Shown here one piece after another: positions 16,474 to 23,721 of a stretch of 34,753 nucleotides of DNA. The stretch is taken from the NCBI GenBank assembly GCA_015657675.1, contig JACDQI010000006.1:1-34753 (forward strand), given 5' to 3'. The position numbers were made by a program, and so were the translations under genes. This DNA comes from Devosia sp. Lineage in GTDB: Bacteria; Pseudomonadota; Alphaproteobacteria; Rhizobiales; Devosiaceae. The notes beneath the pieces are model-generated. The model was not told the origin of the DNA. It saw nothing but the letters and a program-made list of their open reading frames with translations, and searched no databases. Position 1 is the stretch's first letter; every line of letters starts with the position of its first letter.

Positions 16474-16644
16474 ATGACCGACGAAAAGCCGATAAGCCCT
16501 TGGAAACTCACGCCCGGCCGGATCATCATCCTGCTGTTTGGCGTGCTGATCGTCGTCTACGTCGCCTCGGCCCTGATGGGTGGCCTCGGCAACTATCAGG
16601 CGCTGCGCGAATCGGCGACTACGCCTGCAGTCACAAAGCCTTAA
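16474..16644 (+). CDS. Small single-pass membrane protein, 56 residues
   Basis: ATG at 16474 opens a 56-residue frame: [16 protein letters not shown], one strong hydrophobic helix ([19 protein letters not shown]), then [21 protein letters not shown]. It fits the divergent gap between the ECF sigma gene and the end of mnmA. Its stop codon overlaps the mnmA stop on the other strand in the tetramer TTAA (16641-16644). Clean topology, a positively charged cytoplasmic side and an exact fit to the gap make it credible, though no family is recognised and the ribosome site is poor. Confidence 0.55.
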   Translation: MTDEKPISPWKLTPGRIIILLFGVLIVVYVASALMGGLGNYQALRESATTPAVTKP

Positions 16645-17801
16645 GCGACAAGCGCAGCTGGCACGGCCTCGGCAATGAAGCCGCCGCCGAGCACTTCGGT
16701 GGTGGTGGACTCATCGGCGTAGAACACGCAGGCCTGGCCCGGCGAGATGCCGTACTCGCCCGCAAACAGCGTCACGAACACATTTTCGCCTTCGAGATGA
16801 ACAACGCCTGACGACGGTGGCCGGGTCGAACGGACCTTCACCTCGACCGGATAGCCGTTGCCACGCGCCAGTTCGGTGAGCGCCTCCGCCCCCAGCCAGT
16901 TGACGTCGCGCAGGCGGACCGTCCGCGTCATCAGCGCCTCGCGCGGCCCAACGATCACCCGCCCCGTCTGATGCTCGAGCTTGACCACATAGAGCGGCTC
17001 GCCGGCAGCGATGCCTAGGCCCTTCCGCTGCCCGATCGTGTAGTGGACGATGCCCTCGTGCCGGCCGAGCACGCGGCCATCGAGATGGACGATGTCGCCG
17101 CCTTCGAGCGCCTCGGGATGCATCTTGCGGATGACGTCGGCATACTTGCCCTGCGGCACAAAGCAGATGTCCTGGCTGTCGTGCTTCTCGGCAATCTCGA
17201 GGCCGAACTCGCGCGCCAGCTCGCGCACCGCCGGCTTGGTCATGCCGCCGAGCGGAAAGCGCAGGAAGTCGAGCTGCGCCTGCGTGGTGGCAAATAGGAA
17301 ATAGGACTGGTCGCGACTGTCATCGACGGGCCGATAGAGCCGGCGCCGCCCGTCCTCCAGCTTGCTCTGCACATAGTGGCCGGTCGCCAGCACATCGGCG
17401 CCCAGGTCCTGCGCCACGGCCATCAGGTCGACGAACTTGACCGACTGGTTGCAGGCAATGCAGGGCACCGGCGTCTCGCCCTGCCGATAGGCATTGGCGA
17501 AGGGCTGCATGACCGCCTGCTTGAAGCGCTCTTCGTAGTCGAGCACGTAGTGCGGAATGCCAAGCGCCGCCGCAACGCGGCGCGCATCGTGGATATCCTG
17601 GCCAGCACAGCAGGCGCCCTTGCGGTGCGTCGCTTCGCCATGGTCGTAAAGCTGCAGGGTGACGCCCACCACGTCATAGCCCTCGCGGGCCAGCAGCCCG
17701 GCAACCACCGAGCTGTCAACGCCACCCGACATCGCGACAACGACGCGCGTGTCCTGGGGGCGCTTGGGAAGATCAAGCGAGTTCAGGTCCATTTCTCTCA
17801 T
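16641..17801 (-). CDS. mnmA: tRNA-specific 2-thiouridylase MnmA
   Basis: This 386-residue enzyme thiolates uridine 34 of Lys, Glu and Gln tRNAs in the cytoplasm. It has the PP-loop [15 protein letters not shown], the conserved [15 protein letters not shown] segment, and the two catalytic cysteines in [11 protein letters not shown] and DICFVPQG. The [13 protein letters not shown] motif and a C-terminal beta barrel follow. The length matches the family. The start may be at 17801 or, three codons on, at 17792. It is not part of the flagellar set and is divergent from fliK. Confidence 0.97.
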   Translation of the reverse strand: MREMDLNSLDLPKRPQDTRVVVAMSGGVDSSVVAGLLAREGYDVVGVTLQLYDHGEATHRKGACCAGQDIHDARRVAAALGIPHYVLDYEERFKQAVMQPFANAYRQGETPVPCIACNQSVKFVDLMAVAQDLGADVLATGHYVQSKLEDGRRRLYRPVDDSRDQSYFLFATTQAQLDFLRFPLGGMTKPAVRELAREFGLEIAEKHDSQDICFVPQGKYADVIRKMHPEALEGGDIVHLDGRVLGRHEGIVHYTIGQRKGLGIAAGEPLYVVKLEHQTGRVIVGPREALMTRTVRLRDVNWLGAEALTELARGNGYPVEVKVRSTRPPSSGVVHLEGENVFVTLFAGEYGISPGQACVFYADESTTTEVLGGGFIAEAVPAALVA

Positions 17802-17959
17802 CCAGAAGGGTTCAAGGTCCGACGGATGGGCGCTGCTCTATACCGACCGGGCCCGCTCGGCAACCGCGCTGGGCAGTTTTTGCCGCCCTCCGACCCTTTC
17901 TGCCGGGCCGCTCACCGGAAGCTGCCTCGTAAGTCTTTGATTTCAATGGAAACGCCGAT

Positions 17960-17974
17960 TGGCATGGGGCTTGC
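17960..17974 (+). promoter_or_regulatory. Sigma-54 promoter of fliK-flgD
   Basis: TGGCATG-GGGC-TTGC fits the sigma-54 consensus TGGCAYR-N4-TTGC at every fixed position, with GG (-24) and GC (-12) spaced correctly. Transcription would begin near 17985, 33 bases before the GTG at 18018. FlbD, the sigma-54 activator for late flagellar genes in Caulobacter, is encoded in this window. Confidence 0.78.
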
Positions 17975-18017
17975 GAGGCAAAGCCTGGAAACATCCGTTC
18001 TTCGAGGCCTTAGTATC

Positions 18018-19784
18018 GTGTCCACAGTCCAGGTCGGGTTCACACCAGTTGCTGCAGGCAAAGGCGTCATTGCCGGTGTCGCCGCGGGCGCAGCCGCGTC
18101 TATGGCCGGCGGAGAGGCAGGCGATGACGCCAGCCCGCTCGGTTTCCTCGATGCGCTGATGGACACGCTGACGCAGAACCTCGGCCTGCCTGCACCCGGC
18201 CAGACGACGGACCAGCCGCAGACCGGGGCTCAACCTGCGACACCTGCGACCATGGGCGTGCCGGTGATCTCCCCCGAACTTGCCATCCAGAGCAGCGGCC
18301 AGCCCCTTACCCTGCCCGAGGAAGCGCCGAAACTGCTGCAAGATCTGGTGGCAGCGCTCAAGGCCATGGACCAGGCCAGCCAGGCTGGCGAGCCGGTCGA
18401 CCCGGCGCTTGAGAAAAAGCTCGCCGACATCGCCGACGAACTCGCCGGCCTGCTTGGTATCGCTCTGCCGACGCAGCCCCAGGTCGATCTGGCCATCGCC
18501 GCGGCTGCTACCGGCGGCGCCATACCCAACGAAGCCATCACGCCGAGCCAGCCCGGCGCACCGCAGATCGAGCCTGATCTCCCGGCAGCTCAGCCGGTTG
18601 TGTCCGCGCCCACCAATCAAGATGATCTGGCAGCCGATTTCGCCGCCGCTGTCAAAGCGGTCACCGGCCCGCTGCTGCCACCTTCCGATACCGAGACCAA
18701 GACGTCGGCAAACCCCGCGCCCCCGGCAGGCGACACGGCTGACGCGCCCCCGGCGCCCGCACAGCAGCCGGACAGCCACCTTGCAAAGCTTATCGAGAAA
18801 CTCGACCTCGTCGCCACCAAGCTCGAGAGCAAGTCGCCTGTCGCTTCGGAGAAGTTGCAGAAGCTGGCCGAAGCGCTGGCGGCCACAGCTGCCGCAAGCG
18901 GCGCGGCAGCGGCCGACCTCGACGCCAATCTCGATGAAGCCGACATCGCCGCACTGTCGACCGCCAAGCCGGAAACCAAGGCAACTCCTGCCCCGCAGAT
19001 CTTCACCCAGCCCGTGCTGCCGACGCCGCCCGTGGCGGTGAAGGCGGCCACTGCGGAGAGCACGGAAACCAAGGCCGGCGCCATTGAACCCGCCAAGGGC
19101 GAAACCAGCGAAGAGCCCGCCGAAGTACGGCTGAGCCCCGACAAGCCCGCGACGGAAAAGCCGGTCGACAAGGATGCCAAGGTCACAGACCGCAAGGAAT
19201 TCGGCCAGCACCTCGCCGAAGCAAGGGCAGAGCGCATCGCCGACAAGGCGCAGGACCAGCAGGCGCAGAACCCCGCGACCCCGGTGCGCACCGAAACGGG
19301 CGTTGTGGCCCCCAAGACTGTCCATGCCGCCTATCAGGCGCCGGTGCAGCAGGTGAACCTGCCGCAGGTCGCCTTTGAAGTGGTGCGCCAGTTCAACCAG
19401 GGCGCCTCGCGCTTCCAGATCCGCCTCGACCCGCCCGAGATGGGCCGCATCGACGTCAACCTGAAGATCGATGCCGACGGCAAGGTGAATGCCCGTATGA
19501 CAGTGGAGCGGGTCGAAACGCTTGACCTGATGCAGCGCGACCAGCGTCATCTGGAACGCGCGCTGGCTCAGGCCGGCCTCGATAGCTCCAAGACCACTCT
19601 GGAATTCTCGCTGCGCCAGAACCCTTCGGGTCGCGAGGGTCAGAACCCGCAGCAGCAACAGCAGAACCAGTCCGGCGGTTCGCCGTTTGCGCGCAGCAAT
19701 ACGGGAACCGAAGACATTCCCGACATCGTTTCCACCCAGTATCGCGGCTCGGCTTCGCTGAGCGGCGTGAACTTGTTCGTCTAG
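18018..19784 (+). CDS. fliK: Flagellar hook-length control protein FliK
   Basis: This 588-residue protein has a long low-complexity Ala/Pro/Thr-rich N-terminal two thirds, the molecular-ruler part. A conserved C-terminal Flg_hook domain follows at about residues 445-540 (VAFEVVRQFNQGASRFQIRLDPPEMGRIDVNLKID...LDLMQRDQRHLERALAQAGLD), then a Gln-rich stretch. The frame is open far upstream, but the sigma-54 promoter at 17960-17974 lies inside it, so the start must be downstream. GTG at 18018, ten bases after GAGG, is the best choice; ATG at 17946 would be outside the transcript. It ends nine bases before flgD. FliK measures hook length and switches export specificity. Confidence 0.88.
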   Translation: MSTVQVGFTPVAAGKGVIAGVAAGAAASMAGGEAGDDASPLGFLDALMDTLTQNLGLPAPGQTTDQPQTGAQPATPATMGVPVISPELAIQSSGQPLTLPEEAPKLLQDLVAALKAMDQASQAGEPVDPALEKKLADIADELAGLLGIALPTQPQVDLAIAAAATGGAIPNEAITPSQPGAPQIEPDLPAAQPVVSAPTNQDDLAADFAAAVKAVTGPLLPPSDTETKTSANPAPPAGDTADAPPAPAQQPDSHLAKLIEKLDLVATKLESKSPVASEKLQKLAEALAATAAASGAAAADLDANLDEADIAALSTAKPETKATPAPQIFTQPVLPTPPVAVKAATAESTETKAGAIEPAKGETSEEPAEVRLSPDKPATEKPVDKDAKVTDRKEFGQHLAEARAERIADKAQDQQAQNPATPVRTETGVVAPKTVHAAYQAPVQQVNLPQVAFEVVRQFNQGASRFQIRLDPPEMGRIDVNLKIDADGKVNARMTVERVETLDLMQRDQRHLERALAQAGLDSSKTTLEFSLRQNPSGREGQNPQQQQQNQSGGSPFARSNTGTEDIPDIVSTQYRGSASLSGVNLFV

Positions 19785-19793
19785 GAGGTTTTC

Positions 19794-20450
19794 ATGGCTG
19801 TCAGCGGCGTCGGTTCAACAGGCACCACCAGCACTCTCACTGGCTCTCGCCAGGGTATCGCGGACAACTTCGATACGTTCCTGAGCATTCTGACCACCCA
19901 GCTCAAGAACCAGAACCCGCTCGATCCACTGGACACCAACCAGTTCACCCAGCAGCTCGTGCAGTTCACCGGGGTCGAGCAGCAGCTCAAGACCAACCAG
20001 TTCCTCGAGGCGATGATGCTCTCGACGCAGAACTCGGGCCAGTCAGATGCGGTCAACTATATCGGCAAGGTCATCAGCGCCAGCGGCACCAAGGGCGAAC
20101 TGGTCAATGGCGCCGCGGCTTGGAACTTCGCTCTGGACGAAGCCTCGACCATCAACGTCACGGTCAAGGACGCAAAGGGCAATGTGGTCTTCACCAAGGA
20201 AGGCAAGGTCGCGGCCGGCGAAAGCGTCTTCAACTGGGACGGCGTCGACAACAACGGCAAGCTGCAGCCCGACGGTACCTATTCGATTGCCATCTCGGCC
20301 AAGAATGCCGACGGCAAGGTGATCAACGCCAAGACCGACATGGTCGGCGAAGTCACCGGCGTGGACTTCACCGGCACCGAGCCTGTGCTGCTGATCGGTT
20401 CGGCACGCGTCAACCTGTCGGCGGTCAACGCGGTCAAGGCCAAGAGCTAA
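19794..20450 (+). CDS. flgD: Flagellar hook capping protein FlgD
   Basis: This 218-residue protein has the FlgD N-terminal signature (DNFDTFLSILTTQLKNQNPLDPLDTNQFTQQLVQFTGVEQQLKTN) at about residues 22-67 and the FLN-like module (FNWDGVDNNGKLQPDGTYSIAI) near residue 145. A strong site AGGAGG lies at 19783-19788. It is coupled to fliK by a short gap and shares the sigma-54 promoter. It caps the growing hook and is discarded. A nested inverted repeat follows it. Confidence 0.96.
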   Translation: MAVSGVGSTGTTSTLTGSRQGIADNFDTFLSILTTQLKNQNPLDPLDTNQFTQQLVQFTGVEQQLKTNQFLEAMMLSTQNSGQSDAVNYIGKVISASGTKGELVNGAAAWNFALDEASTINVTVKDAKGNVVFTKEGKVAAGESVFNWDGVDNNGKLQPDGTYSIAISAKNADGKVINAKTDMVGEVTGVDFTGTEPVLLIGSARVNLSAVNAVKAKS

Positions 20451-20468
20451 GCGACAAGCTAGGCCAAT

Positions 20469-20520
20469 TCCAACGCAGCGCCTGAGCCAACTTTGCTCAG
20501 GCGTTTGGTGATGCGTTGGA
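20469..20520. repeat. Nested inverted repeats after flgD, probable terminator structure
   Basis: The inner stem is CGCCTGAGC (20479-20487) with GCTCAGGCG (20495-20503), a perfect 9-bp hairpin followed by TTTGG. The outer arms TCCAACGCA (20469-20477) and TGCGTTGGA (20512-20520) are also perfect complements. The whole can fold as one long two-part stem. It probably ends the fliK-flgD transcript, although the T run is short. Confidence 0.65.
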
Positions 20521-20657
20521 CACCTCGTGAACATACGTGGACTCTTCGGAACATAGGGCGGCTTTTCGGATCAATTTCCGATCCAACTTAATGCCTTGTT
20601 ACGGTTCGTGGCGCGAGATTGAGCAGGTGGACATCCCGCTACGTTCGGTGAAAGCCA

Positions 20658-20909
20658 ATGAAACACCTCCTCTCTCTCGCACTCGCTGCCACTGCCCTCA
20701 GCTTCGCAGTCGCAGGAACGGCCAGCGCCGCCGTCGTCACCACCTGCACCACGGTGAATGGCAGCGCTTCTGAAGCGCCGGTAAACTACTACCTCGACAA
20801 GAACGGCCGCAAATGGGTCGGCTTCAAGCCGGATGGCTCCCCGCCGGACAGCCAGGCCCCCTCGGTCAGCTCGACGACCTGCACCACGACCGGCAGCGAA
20901 CCCACCTGA
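20658..20909 (+). CDS. Small secreted protein, first of a tandem paralogous pair
   Basis: This 83-residue protein has a signal peptide of about 24 residues (ending TASA-AVV). The 59-residue mature part has two cysteines, C30 and C75, and the shared core DKNGRKWVGFKPDGSPPDS. It is clearly related to the gene at 21334-21591: cysteine spacing (45 residues) and the STTCTTT ending are the same. A site GGTGAAAG (20649-20656) lies immediately before the ATG, which is close spacing. A terminator follows at 20940. I do not recognise the family; both members look like small periplasmic or secreted proteins with one disulfide. Confidence 0.68.
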   Translation: MKHLLSLALAATALSFAVAGTASAAVVTTCTTVNGSASEAPVNYYLDKNGRKWVGFKPDGSPPDSQAPSVSSTTCTTTGSEPT

Positions 20910-20939
20910 GACTCCTCCAGCCTACCATGCACGACTGCC

Positions 20940-20975
20940 CTGCCGGCGAGCTTCGCTCCGCCGGCAGTTCTTTTT
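20940..20975 (+). terminator. Rho-independent terminator after the first small secreted protein gene
   Basis: CTGCCGGCG (20940-20948) pairs perfectly with CGCCGGCAG (20959-20967) around a ten-base loop, followed by TTCTTTTTG. Confidence 0.85.
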
Positions 20976-21333
20976 GTCACGACCCCCTGAATGGTATCGC
21001 TGTCACGACCGAATCTGTCTAGGGAAACCACGTGGTCGCGACTGGTCTGATTGTGGTCCGGTAGCGCCCATGCGTTCGCGTGAGGACAGACGACGATGAC
21101 TACCGTTAAGCAGCGGTCGACCCTATCGGCTGCCGCCACTTCTGCTTCGGCCCCCTCTCCAACCCGAACGGGCAATCGACGACACAGCCTCTCCTGAGCT
21201 GCGCGTCACCCTTCCCCAGAGCGCTGATCCGACCGCCCGAACCGATGTCCCCAGGGACAGCGGAACGCCTGCTGCGGCATGCGCACGGCAACGGCCGGCC
21301 CACGCTCTGGACAACCTGAAACTGGATAAGCCT
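20976..21333. other. Gap between the two paralogues, no convincing gene
   Basis: About 360 bases lie between the terminator and the second paralogue. The only start with a plausible ribosome site (GAGGA) is ATG 21096, which opens a 33-codon frame rich in Ser, Thr and Arg ending at 21197. Nothing supports it beyond that. The second paralogue must have its own promoter in here, but I cannot point to one. Confidence 0.5.
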
Positions 21334-21591
21334 ATGAAGTATATACTGAGCGCACTGATTGCCGCTTCCACCTTTGCCATTGCGGCGCCTGCTCTCGCTG
21401 CGGCAGTGCAGCAGACCTGCACCACCGAATATGCCGTCAGCAAGGACGCACCCGTCGGCAAGTATGTCGACAAGAACGGCCGCACCTGGGTTGGCTTCAA
21501 GGCCGATGGCACCCCGCCCGACAGCCTCTCCTCGGCGGTGAACTCGACGACCTGCACCACCACCCAGTCTGCTGGTCCGACGCCGCAATAA
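21334..21591 (+). CDS. Small secreted protein, second of the tandem pair
   Basis: This 85-residue protein has a signal peptide of about 23 residues (IAASTFAIAAPALA-AAV), cysteines C29 and C74, and the core DKNGRTWVGFKADGTPPDS. Relative to the first copy, the DNA of the core and of the STTCTTT region is nearly identical while the signal peptide and the segment after the first cysteine have diverged. This is what an old duplication under selection on the core would give. The function is unknown. Confidence 0.7.
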   Translation: MKYILSALIAASTFAIAAPALAAAVQQTCTTEYAVSKDAPVGKYVDKNGRTWVGFKADGTPPDSLSSAVNSTTCTTTQSAGPTPQ

Positions 21592-21636
21592 GCAGGTCCT
21601 GGAACCACAGCCGGGCAACACGCCCGCCTGACCCAA

Positions 21637-22197
21637 CTACGGACTGTCGGCAAACATGCCTGTCGGCAGTCCATCCATGCTGGCGACGTTCTTTTCGTGC
21701 CAGTAGGCCTCGATGCCGTCGGGTCCCTTGGCATTGGCCCATTTGTCCATGGTGTCCCGCTCGGCCTGATACTCAAAGAGCGGCACGCCATAGCCGCACG
21801 ACGTTTTCACCAGATCAAAATCCAGCCAGACGATCTGCCGCGCACCCAGCGGCTCGACGCCGGCAAAGCTCTCCTCCAGCAGCCGCGCATACTCCGCGCT
21901 GCCCCGCGGGATCACATGGCCGCGGCCATAGAGCCTGAGGATCAGCGGCGGACCCTCGACGGCACAGAACATGATGGTCAGTCGGCCATCGGCCAGCATG
22001 TGCGCCGCCGTCTCGTTGCCGCTGCCGGTGCGATCGAGATAGCAGGCGGCATTGTCGCCCATCACCCGGAAGCAGTCGGTCGAGCGCGGCGAGATGTTGA
22101 CCCGGCTGCCCCTCGCTGCCGAGGCGGTAAAGAACATGTGCTGGCGCCCGATGAACTCCCGATGGTGCTCGGTGAGGGCGGCAAAATCCTTGGCCAT
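21637..22197 (-). CDS. Pyridoxamine 5'-phosphate oxidase-like (FMN-binding split barrel) protein
   Basis: This 186-residue protein of the PNPOx-like family has FFTASAARGSRVNISPR, a typical split-barrel substrate strand, then NETAAHMLADGRLTIMFCAVEGPPLILRLYGRGHVI and a C-terminal extension with SCGYGVPLFEY. The second ATG (22197) is preferred because the site AAGGAG abuts the first ATG but lies six bases before this one. Such proteins bind FMN, F420 or haem, and the exact cofactor is not clear. It is unlikely to be true PdxH, which has a different C-terminus. It is a stand-alone gene, convergent with the second secreted-protein gene. Confidence 0.83.
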   Translation of the reverse strand: MAKDFAALTEHHREFIGRQHMFFTASAARGSRVNISPRSTDCFRVMGDNAACYLDRTGSGNETAAHMLADGRLTIMFCAVEGPPLILRLYGRGHVIPRGSAEYARLLEESFAGVEPLGARQIVWLDFDLVKTSCGYGVPLFEYQAERDTMDKWANAKGPDGIEAYWHEKNVASMDGLPTGMFADSP

Positions 22198-22377
22198 GCG
22201 CATCTCCTTGAGAAGGCCGGCACGCTAGTGCGGTGAGCTTCGGCGAACCAGTCCTCTTTCGGACTAGACAAGTCTGTGGCCGGGCCGCCGCGCTTAACAG
22301 CTTGTAAGTATTCGCTTCACCCAATTTTAAGCGCGTTGGGCTAGTCTGCATCAGTGGTCAGTTTGAGTAATGAGTAG

Positions 22378-22656
22378 ATGACCGTTCAAATGCGTCCTCG
22401 CGTAAAATACGTGATCGGCCCGGATGGAAGTCCGTTGACGATCGCGGATCTGCCACCGAAGAATACACGTCGGTGGGTGATCAGAAGGAAAGCCGAAGTC
22501 GTCGCTGCCGTGCGCGGTGGACTGCTGAGCCTCGAAGAGGCCTGCGACCGCTATACACTCAGCGTCGATGAATTCCTGAACTGGCAGGCCGCCATCGACA
22601 AGCACGGGCTTGCCGGGCTGCGGACCACCTGGATCCAGCACTATCGCGAAGGCTGA
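22378..22656 (+). CDS. sciP: SciP, CtrA-inhibitory protein (DUF1153)
   Basis: This 92-residue protein carries almost the whole conserved DUF1153 sequence: VKYVIGPDGSPLTIADLPP, NTRRWVIRRKAEVVAAVRGG, LLSLEEACDRYTLSVDEFLNW and HGLAGLRTTWIQ. It has a helix-turn-helix core. In Caulobacter SciP binds CtrA at promoters and blocks RNA polymerase recruitment, timing flagellar and cell-cycle genes. The start may be 22378 or the ATG at 22390 (MRPRVKYV), which is nearer the usual N-terminus. It lies between the fliK-flgD and fliF operons, ends at a clear terminator and is monocistronic. Confidence 0.95.
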   Translation: MTVQMRPRVKYVIGPDGSPLTIADLPPKNTRRWVIRRKAEVVAAVRGGLLSLEEACDRYTLSVDEFLNWQAAIDKHGLAGLRTTWIQHYREG

Positions 22657-22680
22657 CAGAAGTCGCTTCTCGACCCATTC

Positions 22681-22721
22681 GGAACCCGCCACGGCCCTGC
22701 CGCGGCGGGTTCCGCGTTTTT
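22681..22721 (+). terminator. Rho-independent terminator of sciP
   Basis: GGAACCCGCC (22681-22690) pairs perfectly with GGCGGGTTCC (22704-22713), with a 13-base loop and then GCGTTTTT. Confidence 0.88.
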
Positions 22722-22777
22722 CAATGGCCTGACGGGTTTCTGGTGCAACTTGCAGACCTCATGACCATCCCCTTTCG

Positions 22778-22881
22778 CCGTCATCCTCGGGCTTGACCCG
22801 AGGATCCAGACCTCCAGAGGGCTGACGCCGAAGCTTGTGTGGTGGAGATATGGGTCGTCGGGTCAAGCTCGAGGATGACGG
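22778..22881. repeat. Palindromic intergenic repeat, about 100 bp
   Basis: Left arm 22778-22808 begins CCGTCATCCTCGGGCTTGAC. The right arm 22848-22881 reads as its complement with one mismatch over the outer 24 bases. Each arm also folds on itself (CCTCGGG...CCCGAGG in the left). This core is, from memory, a very common intergenic repeat in Hyphomicrobiales genomes. It lies between the sciP terminator and the end of the GST gene and codes for nothing. Confidence 0.85.
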
Positions 22882-22918
22882 TGCGTGGGGTTGGGCTAGT
22901 GCGAAATGACAGAACTCA

Positions 22919-23569
22919 CTATGGCGTTGCCGCCGTCATCCATTTCGCACCAGCGGGCCGCTTCTTCAGTGCGTCGTAGTACCGGGACACGTGCGGCAGG
23001 TCCGGCCGCTCGAACTCCGTCATGAACCAGCGATGGACCGAGAGCCCGATCGCAATATCCGCGAGGGTGAAGGCATCACCGCATGCAAAGGCGCCAGTGC
23101 GCGCCAACTGCCCCTCGAGAATTTGCATCTTGGTCGTCCAGCGTCCGATCGACGTCGCAATCTGCGCGGCATCGGAATAGGCGGGGTTCTTGCGCAAAAG
23201 CGCATAGACCGCGTAGCCCCATTGCGGGTTGAGTTCGCCCAACTGCCAGTAGAGCCACTGCTCGACCGTCCCCTGCCCCGCCGCATCGGTGGGCAGCAGC
23301 GGCGAGCCGTGCTTTCGCGCCAGGTAGGCGATGATCGCGTTGCTCTCCCAGAGCACAAAGTCGCCGTCGACGAGCACCGGCACCTGCGCATTGGGATTGA
23401 GCGCCAGGAACTCGGGCACTGCCGTATCGCGGATCGGCAGGCCCCAATCCTCACGCGTGTAGCTCAGCCCGATCTCGTCGGCGGCCCAGAGCACCTTGCG
23501 CACGTTGATCGAGGTCGTCCGACCCAGCACCCGCAACCCGGCCATCATGCCCGGCATTTTAGCCACCAT
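22919..23569 (-). CDS. Glutathione S-transferase-family protein
   Basis: This 216-residue protein has an N-terminal thioredoxin-like domain (LRVLGRTTSINVRKVLWAADEIGL, cis-proline loop NAQVPVLVDGD, glutathione-binding ESNAIIAYLA) and an all-helical C-terminal domain with the N-cap box FTLADIAIGLSVHRW. Serine or threonine of TTSIN is the probable catalytic residue. The start at 23569 is chosen because AAGGA lies eight bases upstream; longer readings run into the fliF promoter. It probably works in detoxification and is unrelated to its flagellar neighbours apart from sharing the 152-base divergent region. Confidence 0.92.
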   Translation of the reverse strand: MVAKMPGMMAGLRVLGRTTSINVRKVLWAADEIGLSYTREDWGLPIRDTAVPEFLALNPNAQVPVLVDGDFVLWESNAIIAYLARKHGSPLLPTDAAGQGTVEQWLYWQLGELNPQWGYAVYALLRKNPAYSDAAQIATSIGRWTTKMQILEGQLARTGAFACGDAFTLADIAIGLSVHRWFMTEFERPDLPHVSRYYDALKKRPAGAKWMTAATP

Positions 23570-23631
23570 TTTGGAATTCCTTAACTTTACCCGGCAGAAT
23601 GTGCCGCTATCTCGCATTCTGCAACGCCGCG

Positions 23632-23647
23632 TTAATACCTTCTTTAC
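23632..23647 (+). promoter_or_regulatory. CtrA-like box upstream of fliF
   Basis: TTAA-TACCTTC-TTTAC fits the CtrA consensus TTAA-N7-TTAAC with a single mismatch. It lies 74 bases before the fliF start, a sensible place for an activator. The fliF operon of Caulobacter is CtrA-dependent, and sciP nearby suggests the same circuit. Confidence 0.6.
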
Positions 23648-23721
23648 CATCCGCTAGGTAATTTTTGCCTATTGGGGGTGGTCGCCGCTGGCAGACCATC
23701 GAAGCGTAAGACGGGTGCCGA

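Noticed and set aside
16659-16673. TGGCACG resembling a sigma-54 -24 element
   Set aside because: The -12 element is CGGC, not TTGC, and it lies inside mnmA.
17376-18017. N-terminal extension of fliK
   Set aside because: It runs antisense through mnmA and across the sigma-54 promoter, so it is not in the message.
17943-19658. 571-residue minus-strand open frame
   Set aside because: Shadow of fliK with no domain.
20529-20560. GGAAC upstream of the first small secreted protein gene as EcfG promoter
   Set aside because: Sixteen or seventeen bases on there is GATC or ATCA, not CGTT.
22296-22311. CtrA-like box upstream of sciP (TTAACAGCTTGTAAG)
   Set aside because: Only the first half matches. 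The second half needs wrong spacing or two mismatches, although CtrA control of sciP would be expected.
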